The notes beneath the pieces were generated by a model. The model was not told where the DNA came from and did not search any database. It worked only from the letters and a program-made list of their open reading frames with translations. A stretch of 64,000 bases of DNA from Paenibacillus sp. N3.4 (GTDB taxonomy: Bacteria; Bacillota; Bacilli; Paenibacillales; NBRC-103111): positions 1-64,000 of the forward strand of contig NZ_VRTT01000025.1 in the NCBI RefSeq assembly GCF_008017805.1, written 5' to 3'. The translations under genes and the position numbers were made by a program. The stretch's first letter is position 1. The number at the start of each line of letters is the position of its first letter. This document shows positions 19,778 through 30,600 of the stretch, piece after piece.

Positions 19778-21208
19778 TTATAAAAACCGCCGATGATGCT
19801 TCTTCCCATCATAGGTGAATAAAACCGGCTTATCTTCAACAACCGTATGCATGTGAACCGGTTTGCCCCAAAGCTTGTAAATATACGGGAGCGTCCGCTC
19901 GACATATTTGAGATCCAACTCCATGCCTTCGAAAGAATGCTTTAGATACAGTTCGCCGCTCCGCTGATAGTCACCATCCTCTACTTCAATATAAGGAAAT
20001 CCGCCATTCACGCGGGAGTAAATGAGTTGATCCCGGGTATTCTCCCAGGTTTTATCCGTGATTTTCCATTCTGGGCCTTTCTTCTCAAAAATGTAAAGAT
20101 CAAGCTCTTCGACAAGAGCTTTGTTCATGTAATTTCGAATAAATGAGGTGTCGGACTCGTATTCGCGGACCTCAAACATTTTATTTCGTCCATCCCCAGG
20201 CTTACGCCCGTGCCTTTTAATTTCCTCTTCGGTCGGGTTATCCCAACGTTTCTCAATATCTTCATAAATTTTCAAGCCCAAATAATACGGATTCAAACTA
20301 TGGCGAGAAGGCACGACGACAGAAGAGTTGAGTTTGGAATATTCAATGGTTTCTTCCTCCGTCAAATCGAGCTCGCGCAGGATGCGTTGATGCCAGTACG
20401 AAGCCCAGCCTTCGTTCATGATTTTCGTTTCCAGCTGCGGCCAGAAATAGAGCATCTCATCACGCAGCATGGTCAGAATGTCTCGCTGCCAGTCCTCCAT
20501 ATAAGGCGAATTTTCTTCGATAAAGAGTAGAATATCTTTTTGCGGCTTAGGCGGGAAGCGTTTGGTTTCCTCTTTATTTGGAGCGGGCGCTTTATTTTTT
20601 ATTTCGAGATCCCATATATCTTCATACCCATAGGTTGCTTCGGATCGGGGAGCAGGTGTAGATGCTTTATGAATTTCTTGACGTTCGCGCGACTGTCCAT
20701 AGGTTAGCGTCAGCACCGGATCAATATGCTCTTGAATGGCGAGCACAGCATCGATGAACTGTTCCACTTCGTCAATACCGTGTTCGATTTCATACAGGCG
20801 TATTCTTTCTGCGGTAGCGGACATGCTCTCCACCATATTGCGATTCGTTTTTGCAAAGCGAGCATTATTTTTGAAAAAATCACAGTGCGCCAGCACGTGT
20901 GCGACGATAAGTTTATTTTGAATAAGCGAATTGCCGTCTAGTAAGAAGGCATAACAAGGATCCGAGTTAATGACGAGCTCATAAATTTTGCTTAGTCCCA
21001 GGTCATATTGTGTTTTCATGCGATGAAAATTTTTGCCGAAACTCCAGTGACTGTATCGTGTTGGCATCCCATAGGCACCGAAGGTATAGATGATTTCCGC
21101 AGGACAAATTTCATACCTCATCGGATAATGATCGAGCCCAAAGCCCTTAGCAATTTCCGTAATTTCATCAATGGCGTATTCAAGCTGCTGTCTTTCGGAT
21201 TTGCTCAC
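19778..21208 (-). CDS. spoVR: SpoVR family sporulation protein
   Basis: A 476-residue SpoVR homologue of normal length. Recognisable features are the family opening ([20 protein letters not shown]), the SHWSFGK motif, the [14 protein letters not shown] segment and [12 protein letters not shown]. SpoVR proteins affect spore cortex formation in Bacillus; the biochemical activity is not established. The GTG start overlaps the stop of yhbH as GTGA, so the two genes are cotranslated. It converges on the Mcr-like operon across a two-way terminator. Confidence 0.92.
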   Translation of the reverse strand: MSKSERQQLEYAIDEITEIAKGFGLDHYPMRYEICPAEIIYTFGAYGMPTRYSHWSFGKNFHRMKTQYDLGLSKIYELVINSDPCYAFLLDGNSLIQNKLIVAHVLAHCDFFKNNARFAKTNRNMVESMSATAERIRLYEIEHGIDEVEQFIDAVLAIQEHIDPVLTLTYGQSRERQEIHKASTPAPRSEATYGYEDIWDLEIKNKAPAPNKEETKRFPPKPQKDILLFIEENSPYMEDWQRDILTMLRDEMLYFWPQLETKIMNEGWASYWHQRILRELDLTEEETIEYSKLNSSVVVPSRHSLNPYYLGLKIYEDIEKRWDNPTEEEIKRHGRKPGDGRNKMFEVREYESDTSFIRNYMNKALVEELDLYIFEKKGPEWKITDKTWENTRDQLIYSRVNGGFPYIEVEDGDYQRSGELYLKHSFEGMELDLKYVERTLPYIYKLWGKPVHMHTVVEDKPVLFTYDGKKHHRRFL

Positions 21209-22362
21209 GGTGCAGCCACCCCTTCCTTTTTGGTGAAAAAGGTTTTCAGTGCTTTATATACCTCGCCTTTCTCGCGAATGACATAATGGAGAAATTTCGG
21301 GTCGTTGATATGGCGGAAAGCGGACATTAGCGTACTGCTGCGATTATATTGGTTTACTTCTCCATAGCCGAACATGTTGGAACGCTCCATTAATTGCGTT
21401 ATAAGTTTCACGCAACGTTCATTATCTGACGTTAAATTATCACCATCTGAGAAATGGAACGGATAAATATTGAATTGCGATGGTGGATATCGCTTATCAA
21501 TAATATCGATGGCTGCTTGGTAGGCCGAAGAGCAGATGGTGCCGCCGCTTTCTCCCTTGGTGAAAAATTCTTCCTCTGTGACCTCCTTGGCTTCTGTATG
21601 ATGAGCAATAAAGACGATCTCCACGTTTTCATATTTCGTTCTCAAGAAGCGCGTCATCCAGAAGAAGAAGCTGCGCGCTATGTATTTCTCGAAGGAGCCC
21701 ATACTTCCTGACGTATCCATCATCGCAATGATAAGCGCATTGGAATGAGGCTTCTCGACTTCATCCCACGTTTTGAAACGTAGGTCATCAGGGCTTATAT
21801 GGTGAATACCTGGAGAGCTAGTACGCGAGTTTCGGCGTATATTCTCGATAATCGTGCGTTTTTTATCAATGTTGGACATAATTCCCTTTTTTCGAATATC
21901 GTTGAAAACAACTTCCGTTGTCGTCATATTTCGCTTATCCTTCTGCTGTAAATTCGGCAGCTCCAGCTCAGCAAACAGCATATTCTGCAGTTCCTCCATG
22001 CTGACTTCCGCTTCATAATAGTCTTCACCGGCTTGATCGCCGGCTCCTTCGCCTTTGCCAGGACCTTGGGCTGGCTGCGGATCTGTTCCAAGGACATCGC
22101 CTACCTGAGAATCCCCGTCACCTTGACCGACATGTTTCCCTTTGCTGTAGTTGTACCGAAATCGGTATTCGTCCAGACTCTTTATAGGAACTTTCACGAC
22201 TTGTTTACCATTGGACATGACGATGCTTTCATCGGTCACCAGATCCGGAAGATTTTGCTTAATGGCTTCCTTCACTTTTTCCTGATGTCTGGTTTGATCC
22301 TGGTATCCTTTGCGGTGAAGCGACCAATCCTCTTTGGAAACGATAAATAGGGGTTCTGTCAT
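21205..22362 (-). CDS. yhbH: YhbH/YeaH family protein (DUF444, vWA domain)
   Basis: A 385-residue DUF444 protein. The N-terminus has the family's DRSL-type basic stretch and a Gly-rich linker (about 85-110). The C-terminal half is a vWA domain with the MIDAS motif MDTSGSMG near 205 and a GGTICSSAY signature near 265. In Bacillus it belongs to the mother-cell sporulation regulon, usually beside the Ser kinase gene prkA. Here prkA is not adjacent. The ATG follows an ideal AAGGAGGTG. It forms an operon with spoVR. Confidence 0.92.
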   Translation of the reverse strand: MTEPLFIVSKEDWSLHRKGYQDQTRHQEKVKEAIKQNLPDLVTDESIVMSNGKQVVKVPIKSLDEYRFRYNYSKGKHVGQGDGDSQVGDVLGTDPQPAQGPGKGEGAGDQAGEDYYEAEVSMEELQNMLFAELELPNLQQKDKRNMTTTEVVFNDIRKKGIMSNIDKKRTIIENIRRNSRTSSPGIHHISPDDLRFKTWDEVEKPHSNALIIAMMDTSGSMGSFEKYIARSFFFWMTRFLRTKYENVEIVFIAHHTEAKEVTEEEFFTKGESGGTICSSAYQAAIDIIDKRYPPSQFNIYPFHFSDGDNLTSDNERCVKLITQLMERSNMFGYGEVNQYNRSSTLMSAFRHINDPKFLHYVIREKGEVYKALKTFFTKKEGVAAP

Positions 22363-22538
22363 GCGGACACCTCCTTAGGGTTGATCTTGGAAATGATATG
22401 ACAAGCTTGACGCTGAAAGAGACTTGGGTTGGAATAAAGCTTGTTACTAAATATATTCAAGTGTGCGGGGGATATGTGATGGGAATTGGATTTAATCGTT
22501 TGCCATATGACAATCGGTTATAATGGTAGTAGCAACGA

Positions 22539-22721
22539 ATGATGGTAAGCTTCATACTACTTATACTTGGCATTAATTATCATCTGCCGAAGAGTCTAAA
22601 AGGTCCTGATGACCCCGCAATTAGACAGATGATTGAGGATTCTGAAAAGGACATTAAGAATGGGAAGGTTTATTCCACAGATGACATGATTGAAGCGATT
22701 AAGTTGGTGAATTGTAATTGA
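22539..22721 (+). CDS. Possible RelB/Phd-like antitoxin remnant
   Basis: A 60-codon open frame. The C-terminal half (IEDSEKDIKNGKVYSTDDMI) resembles the tail of type II antitoxins, which commonly read DIKxGRVYxxEE. The N-terminus is hydrophobic and unlike a DNA-binding domain, and no clear RBS precedes it, so the start or the upstream frame is probably damaged. A fragment resembling a RelE/ParE toxin follows directly. Confidence 0.35.
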   Translation: MMVSFILLILGINYHLPKSLKGPDDPAIRQMIEDSEKDIKNGKVYSTDDMIEAIKLVNCN

Positions 22722-22948
22722 TCGTTCAATAGACCGAAACGGCTCGGCGTCGATTCCAACAAATCAAGAGCGATCATTATACACAACAAGAAACAATCGA
22801 CTACAAGATCAGTATACTTCGGCGAGTGGAAGAGGAAGTCGTCAACATGGGAACGATCTTGCCTTCGTATGAATATCGCAACACCTATTATTGCATGGTT
22901 GATCGTTATGCAGTATCTTATAAAGTCTTGGATGAGGGTGAGAGATAG
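22722..22948 (+). pseudogene. Possible RelE/ParE-like toxin fragment
   Basis: From about 22733 one frame reads TETARRRFQQIKSDHYTQQ and later RNTYYCMVDRYAVSYKVLD up to a TAG at 22946-22948. The latter resembles the closing beta strands of RelE/ParE toxins (Y-R-x-x-Y-x-V). A stop lies just before this frame, and the upstream piece IVIDRSI sits in another frame, so no intact start is available. Confidence 0.35.
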
Positions 22949-23009
22949 GTGATCACCTCCTTCAAGCACAGTGCAATGAAACGAAATCTTAAATAAGAGG
23001 TCTACTTGG

Positions 23010-24155
23010 GTGTATTCGCTCAAACAGGCTTTTTTTTGTGTCATTAAGTTCCTTTTTTTCATCCCGATGGATATCCGACATTCCGTTCGCAGTGACGCAG
23101 CGATGGCTGTGGAGCATTGGCTGGACAAAGCCAGAATTTTAGAGGAAGCGAAGAAGAAGCTGGATCGTGAAGTAGCCGAGAAACGCAGCCGATTCCTGCA
23201 GTTGACCCGCAATCAGGAATGGGATGCGGACCTTAGTGGCAGCCTGCAGCATATGATGGGCGAGATCAGGTGGGAAGAGTATACCTATGCCTGGGAGTTG
23301 CTTCAGAGTATTAATGAGCATGCCAAGAACGAACTTGAAAGCTTGGCGGATGATAAGACGAAGGCTGAGCAAGCTCGTGACATGTGGACGGATAGAGCCT
23401 GCTACCGTGTAATTAGTATCGTCAAGTCATTGAAACAAATGACGAGCCGGATGACTTTCGTCAACCAGGGTGGTCATCGCTACCCGCTCATACGCATGGA
23501 TATGCGAAACGGAGATTTGCCGGAAAAGCCAGAAGACATTCGACTTCTGCTTAGAGAATACTTTGTCCGAACGATCGATGAGCTGTCCGATCAGTATCCT
23601 GATTTTGGAGATGTTCCGAAAAATGAGCTGGAGAAACGGATGAGTGACAGTCAAATTGTACTGACCTCATTGAAAAGTCGTTACCCGACCTTGCACGTGT
23701 ACAAACCGCAGACGACGAACGTTTTTCTCCATGAAAGCCCCAAAAAGCATCATTATACGGAATGGGAAACCCTGAATAAGGGTTCAGTCACAGAGGCAAA
23801 AGGTAGCGGAGGCCAACTCCTCGCAGCGCGCACGATCGTTATGATGATGCTGATGACCCATAAAAGGCAGATTCGGCAAACAAAGCAATGGTCCGTTCTG
23901 ATCCTGGATAATCCGTTCGGACAAGCGGTCTCGCCTCACATTTTGGATCCGATTTTTGCCATTGCAGAGAATCTCCTTTTTCAGTGGATTGTACTGGCTC
24001 CTCCTGAATTGATCAAACTGGATGTCAGCAGACGATTCCCCGTGTTCTGGGAACTGGAGCTCAAACGCCAAACGCATGGTGAAACAGTAACAGAACGTTT
24101 GCAGCATGGAGGCAGGACGTTTGAAGGGCAAGTGGATTTGTTTGGAGCTTGGTAA
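23010..24155 (+). pseudogene. C-terminal remnant of a large SMC/RecN-like ATPase
   Basis: The 381-codon frame holds only the end of an ABC-type ATPase: a coiled coil (about 35-120), the ABC signature GSGGQLLAAR near 274 and Walker B SVLILDNPFG near 303. The matching Walker A and first coiled-coil arm, expected several hundred residues upstream, are absent. The hydrophobic first 20 residues look like chance translation; the remnant probably begins near ATGGATATCCGAC at 23068. Without Walker A it cannot bind ATP by itself. Proteins with this tail occur in defence systems such as Wadjet or Lamassu and in DNA repair; which one is unknown. Confidence 0.6.
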
Positions 24156-24251
24156 GGAGCATTTTTCTCCAACTTTACGCATGCCATCAAGATTCATTGT
24201 TTTAAGCGCAGGATTGATCAAAGTCGCGAAGATTATTAACAAGGTAAGGGA

Positions 24252-24454
24252 GTGTCAACGACTGAGCTTTTGAAATCAGTGTACCCTAAGGATTTTGTTA
24301 ATGAATATTCGTTCGATCATCTGCCTACCAACTGTTAGGACAAAGCTGGAAATTTAGAATTTATTTTGAACAAGTAAATGATGTGCTCACGATTGTGACC
24401 GTTTTATTTCCTGGAAAAAGTGATGAACCATTAGAGTTCAAAAAGTCTGCTTGA
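24252..24454 (+). pseudogene. Small broken gene of unknown function
   Basis: GTG at 24252 after AAGGTAAGGG opens a frame reading STTELLKSVYPKDFVNEYSF, which stops at 24336-24338. One frame over (net -1, near 24333) the sequence continues as LGQSWKFRIYFEQVNDVLTI to a TGA at 24452-24454. Together they would give a 66-residue protein. The last codons run into the terminator stem, which is common for a real gene end. Confidence 0.4.
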
Positions 24455-24492
24455 TCTCCGCGGCAACGCAACGGAGATCGAGCAGACTTTTT
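24440..24492 (+). terminator. Strong hairpin terminator of the AAAAAGTCTGC family
   Basis: Arms of 21 bases (AAAAAGTCTGCTTGATCTCCG and its near-complement) enclose a short loop and end in T5. Related hairpins close other units in this window. Confidence 0.8.
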
Positions 24493-24630
24493 AGTTTTAT
24501 AAGTTTCCGCAACCTCTTTCGCTATTTTTCGACAAAAAGGCATGTTTTGTGAGAATTTTGAGAGAGACATTTGGTAAAATTCGGGATGATAGGAAAGAAA
24601 ACTCGCAAACAAGCTAAGGAGGTATAAAAG

Positions 24631-27600
24631 ATGATAGCTAGTATGAAGAATCAAAGGACATTGATAAGCTGTTTAGTCATTTTTTCATTACTATTTTCAA
24701 TGATCTCGTCCTCAATACCCATCAAGGCGCATGCTGACGAATCGCAAGCAGGTTTGTCGCTTGTGCAGTCGGTTTCACCTGCAACGGTTGGTGCGGGACC
24801 TGGAACTAGATATCCCTATACGGTGACAGTGAATCTGGGATACGCAAGTGCAGGCGCTACAGACACATTTTATAATGTGGCCATCAAGTACACCTTGCCG
24901 CTAGGAGCTATTTATGATGACACGGAGCGGTCTGTGCATGTGTTATCTGAAGCATACGATCCTAGAACCAGAATAGTAACTTTTCAGATGGGAAATTCAT
25001 CTGCTTCTTCGGAAGCTGAGAAGCATAAATTTCAGGCAGGTTTGACCGGCGATGTGAAAGTGAAGTTCCACTTTCCAAGCCCAAGCGTGTATCCGGATGG
25101 CGCAGTCATTCCGTTGACTCCTGCTGAAATCAGTGGGAATTTGAACAGTTCCACAGGAACGTTGCAGTCGAGTATGAGCAACAGTCCGGAACTGACCTTT
25201 TCTTTACCGGCCGCTTGGAGGGTTAACACGAGCGGGCCTTCCTATGTGAAGCTCTCGAACAATCAAGCGCAGACACAAATTCAGTCCACGTATACGATTG
25301 CTCTCACGGGCGGGAACATTCCGCTTAAGGATGTTGAACTAGTCTATACGTTGCCAGATGATGCAGCTTATGTGTCTTCCACCCGCACACCAAAGAGCAT
25401 CGATAACGGCAAAGTCATCTGGCAATATGCCGATGTAGCGGTGAGTGGCGACAGCTTTAGCGTCACTGTAGCCTATTCGATTAACAGAGGCTCGGGCAGC
25501 GGTGTTACCTCAGGCAGCAGTCGCACGAATACGGTGACAGCGACCGGTTACCCCATTCAAATCGATAGCAAAGGCGTTCTCCAGAAGGCGGCAAATCCGC
25601 TCGTATTTGCGAGAAACGCCGACTCTATGACAACAACTTTCCAACAATCAACAGCCTCTTGGGGTGTAAAGGCTTATGTCAATCCCGAGACCATATTGAC
25701 ATTGGATCCAACCGTATCCGAGGTGCAGGTGAATTACAGCCTTGTTGTCAATGGCGGTGATATCGATATGGACCACGTTGTCCTATCCTATGAATTGCCG
25801 GCTGACGCTACTATCGTGAGCTCGGACGGTGGCAGTTATGATTCGAATACCCGTGCGGTCACTTGGTCAATGAATGGGATTCAGGCTGACAATTCCGCAA
25901 GCCGCTCTGTCACGGTATCCTTTCCGATTGATCGAGCGAACAACGGCATAGGCGTTAAGGACGGTTCGGAAAGAACCGCTAAAGCCAGCGCAACCGCTAA
26001 AATTGCGGAAACGAATGATGCCATCGGATTTAATCCGGCTAGCAGTGATGCAAAGACGACCTTCAAGGACTCCACTGCTTACTGGCATGTGGCAACAATG
26101 TCTCCTTCAAGCGTTGTTTTGCCTCATGAAGGAGACAACTTTATTGATGTCAACTACCAACTTCAAATCGAATCGCAGGAATGGGGAAATATTCCGTTAA
26201 AGAATGTGACGCTTACGCATTTTATTCCCGACATAGCAAGCAGTGCGCACTTCAGCGAAGTTCCAATGACGGTAACCCATCATACATACGCACCAAGCGT
26301 TACCGGCATCACATATGAGCCAAATGTTACGGGCAGCACGTACGGAACTAGTGTTACGAGCAGCACGTATGGCACGACATATACGTGGGTTTTCAGCGAT
26401 GTATTACCAAACAGCCCGCAGATGGTTAATGTGACAGCTCGTTATCCTGTCATACGTCCGGGATATGATACGGGTGTTAAGCCAGGAGATTCTGTTGCGT
26501 TAGAATCGATCTTGGTAGGCTATCCGATTACAAGATTAGGAGAGGCATCTGAAACGCGGTATGCATTCAAAGCTGGGTATGACAAATCAAATATCATTAC
26601 AAACTTTGTAGAGGATGTCATCCCTCGCCCTTCTGTGACTGCAAATATTTCGGATTACAACAAGCTGCAACGCGATAAACATTTCGATATCGGTTACGAT
26701 GTCGTGTACGAGTTGAATGCAATAAATCCTTCATATAATAACGAGACGCTACGCGATGCCGTTCTAAGCGATGACGAGCTGCCTGGCACGATTGATTACA
26801 ATGAAATTCGTTTGGGGCAATCGTCGTATGATGTCGGATATTTATTTGAATACAAAACGAATCAAAAAGACTGGACAAGCTACGGAAACGGCTATCGCAC
26901 GAAGACAGAAGCAACCATCAGCATAGCCGAGCTCTCATTGGCCGTCAATGAGCAACTGTCCGGCATTCGGATTGTGTACTCCGAAGCGCTTCCTGCCGGT
27001 TTCACCTATGATAAGAAGGTCATGAAGCTTGCAGGTAAAGTCAATGCGCAGGCGCAGCATGACACGCTGCATGCAAACAAAATGAAGCTGGATTACAAAC
27101 ACCGGATATTCAATGATATTACCGAGCCTAAATCAGTAAGTGATGCTGTAGAGTTCCGTGTGCTTCATAACACGGCATGGATCGATCAATTGCAAGTTAC
27201 CAAGCTTACACCTGGTGCGCTGCACTATCCGAACACGAATATAAGCCTCCGGATTACGGCAGGGAATCATACTCGCCTTGCCACGGGAGCTCTGCGTACT
27301 CCCGTACTAGTTGCCGTCGTGCCGGCAGGGTTTGAGTATGTCGAGAGCACGTCGTGGTCATCATCGGATACATCGGCAAACGGTCTGCCGGCTCCGACCA
27401 AGCTGGATATGATTAAGAATTACCCCGTTCAAGGCCAAACAACGTTGAAATGGTCATGGGATGCAGGTAAATTGCTCAAGATGGGCGAAACGGTTCAATT
27501 ACAGTTTGATGTGACAGTTAAGTCATATGCAACGGCAGAAACGCACGTGCTGAACGCATATATGTACGGTGAAGAGAACTTTCTGTCACAACCAGGCATT

Positions 27601-30600
27601 CCCAAAGTCGATGATACGAATGATTTGGATCAAAATAACGGTACGCCGAAACGCTTGAATGGCGCTGGAGCCAGCATCGCGGTACGTGAAACGCCTGGCA
27701 TTAACTCCTCTTTGTGGCTGAAGGGAGCGTTGGATGCTGCATTCGACAAACATCCTGCAGTAGGCCTCACAACGCCTGGCGGAGCCGCTGATTACAAGCT
27801 GGAGATCGTGAACGCAGGCAACACATTCTTGAAACGGGTTGAAATTGTCGATATTTTACCCTATGTTGGGGATACTGCGGTATTGAATATTCAGTCATCA
27901 CGGGGATCGAGCTGGACCCCCAATATGATTAGTGAGCTTACTCAAGGACAGATTGAAGCGATTACCGATGTGTACGGAAACAAATCGAAAGCCAAGGTAG
28001 AAGTTTACTACAGTACAGCAACGAATCCGATTCGCAAAGGGCCACGGAATGAAACGATCGGTTTGCAAACCCCGAATTGGTCGATAACTCCGCCACAAGA
28101 CAAAACTCGAATCCATTCTTTGAAATTCGTCATCACGAACTTTGCGGAGGATAGCCGGGGACTGAGGCCCGGCAGCAAGGCGGAGCTGATCTGGCAGATG
28201 AGGGCTCCTCTCGGAACGCCTGCCGATGCAGTAGCGTGGAATTCTATTAGTATGGAGGCAACGACATACAGCATCTCCAATGGCGAATCGAATCTGCTGC
28301 CTGCGGAGCCGAATAAGGTAGGTATGAAAGCGCTGGCCAACCCTAAGGGGGAAATCGGTAATTTCATCTGGTATGATCAGAACGGCGATGGCTTGAAAAA
28401 TGATGGCTATGACCAGCAATTTGGGGGGCTTAACGGCATAACGGTTAATCTCCATAAGAAAAGTGATGGGGCAATTGTGGATACGACGCTTTCCGGCTTT
28501 GATCAGGCAGGCAATCCGGGCTTCTATGCTTTCCCTAATGTGGAATCAGGAACTTATTACGTATCTTTCACGCTGCCGGATAGTATGGATATAACAGTTG
28601 GTGGCAAGGATTCAGCCGGTTTTGTTGATGGTCAAATCATCCGTACAGGCGATATTACCATCAACATCAGCGATGCAGCTCAGAAATCATATCACTCCGC
28701 TAATTTGGGGGTAGTTGCCAAAGCAAGCAAGAAGCCGGATATTATCATTATTAAGAAACCGATTGGCTATAAGAATGATGTCGATGTATTCGTCCCCTAT
28801 CCGGAAGGAGGGCCGATTCCGCCCATTACGGTTGGTCAAAAAATTGTGTACATCGTTGTGGTCAGCAACCCAGGCGGTATTCCTTTAACGAATGTTAACG
28901 TGTTTGACGACTCAGAGCCAGGCGGGTTCAAATTTGTAAAAGCCGTTAATAAAACGGTCAGCAGTGATTTGGAGCCTGTCGAGAAAGATCCTAACTTAAA
29001 AGCCTCCAATGATACGAAAAATGTAATTGTTATTCAGAAGCTGGATGTAGATGATACCTACGAATTTGAGGCCGAGTATAAAGTGCTGCCAGAGGATGCC
29101 AAAGGTACACCAGTAGACCATGAGATCAAAGTCAAAGCGAACGAGCTGAATGATCAAGGGCATAAGGACACTCCAGCAAAGCAAGCAAATGCGCCGGTTG
29201 ACCTTGCGGCACTGACATTCGCTGATATTGTCTACTTGGTGAAAATGCCAGGTAAACCGGAAGTCGTTGAGATAAGAGGCAAAGACATTGCTGATTTACA
29301 TGTAGGCGATATCATTCAGTATAAGGTAATCCTTAAGAATATTGGCAGTGTAGCATTGCCGGACATAACGGTGACGGATGCGAAAGCGAATGTATCGAAA
29401 TCTATTGATAAGCTTGATGCCGGAGCTACGATTGAAATCAGTTCGGCGGAACATGAGATCGTTGAGAGTGACAGAGGTCAAATCGTCTATACCCTTAAAG
29501 CGAAACAGAGCAAGCTGAACGGTGATCTCACGTTGCAAAGCACGGTTACCGTCGGGGCTGCTATTCCTGGACCAACGCAGTTAACGGCAGAAGCAGGCAA
29601 TGGTCAAGTGACGCTTCATTGGGCTTCGTCCGCAGATGCGGAGAAGTATGCGATTTATCAAGGCACGGTAGACGGTGAATACGGTGATACACCTGTTGCT
29701 CTAGTGACTGAGCCTTTAACAACAGCAATTGTGACTGGGCTTGAGAATGATACGATCCATTATTTTATCATACGCGCGATAATTGGCAATCGCTTCAGCG
29801 GCCCATCCCATGCAGTCAGTGCGACGCCTACCGCATCCACGGTGCCGCCTGAAGAACCTGAAATTGATAGGCATACAGGATTTGTGCAGGACTTGGCTTT
29901 GAATGTAGATTTAATTCCTACTTTGGGATGGACAGATGCTTTATATGCAAAGAGTTATAAAGTGGTCGTATCCAAATCGCAAAACTTCGATACCTTGGAA
30001 CAGGCGTTTACGCTACAAGCACCAGCTGCATCCTTGACATTGGATAAGCTTGAACCAAATACACAGTATTACTGGAAGGTAGAGGCGCGAAATGGCAAGG
30101 GAACAACATCTTCGCAAATCTATACGTTTATAACAAAACCTGTACCGGGTGCGCCAACCGATATAAAAGTGGTGGCAGGTGATGGAATTGCTACAATTTC
30201 CTTCGCTGCGCCTATAGATAATGGGTCTGGACCCATTTCTGAGTATACAGTCATCTCCAGTCCAGGCGATACTATTGCCAAAGGAAGCTCAAGTCCCATT
30301 ATAGTTCGCGGCTTGCGAAATGGTGTTGCCTATACATTTACAGTGAAGTCGAAGAATGATGTTGGTGAAAGTGCCGCATCCTCAACATCGCATGCAGTAA
30401 CACCGCATGCTGATGACACGAGCCTGCCTCAGAATGAAACGATAACAGTGAACGTAGAAAATGGTAAGGGCACTGACGGATCGATTATTTCGACAGCTGT
30501 CATTAACAGAACGACGGATGCAAGCGGTAGGAAGAAAGATTCTGTCACCTTTACGTTAGAACAAGCGCTCAAAACGACGGAACAGCTCGCGGCAGCAGGT

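Noticed and set aside
23784..24242. Long minus-strand open frames opposite the SMC-like fragment
   Set aside because: Antisense shadows of the forward coding frame, with no RBS and implausible composition.
1..24500. Prophage or integrative element
   Set aside because: No integrase, capsid, tail, relaxase or attachment-site pair was found, despite several defence-like genes.
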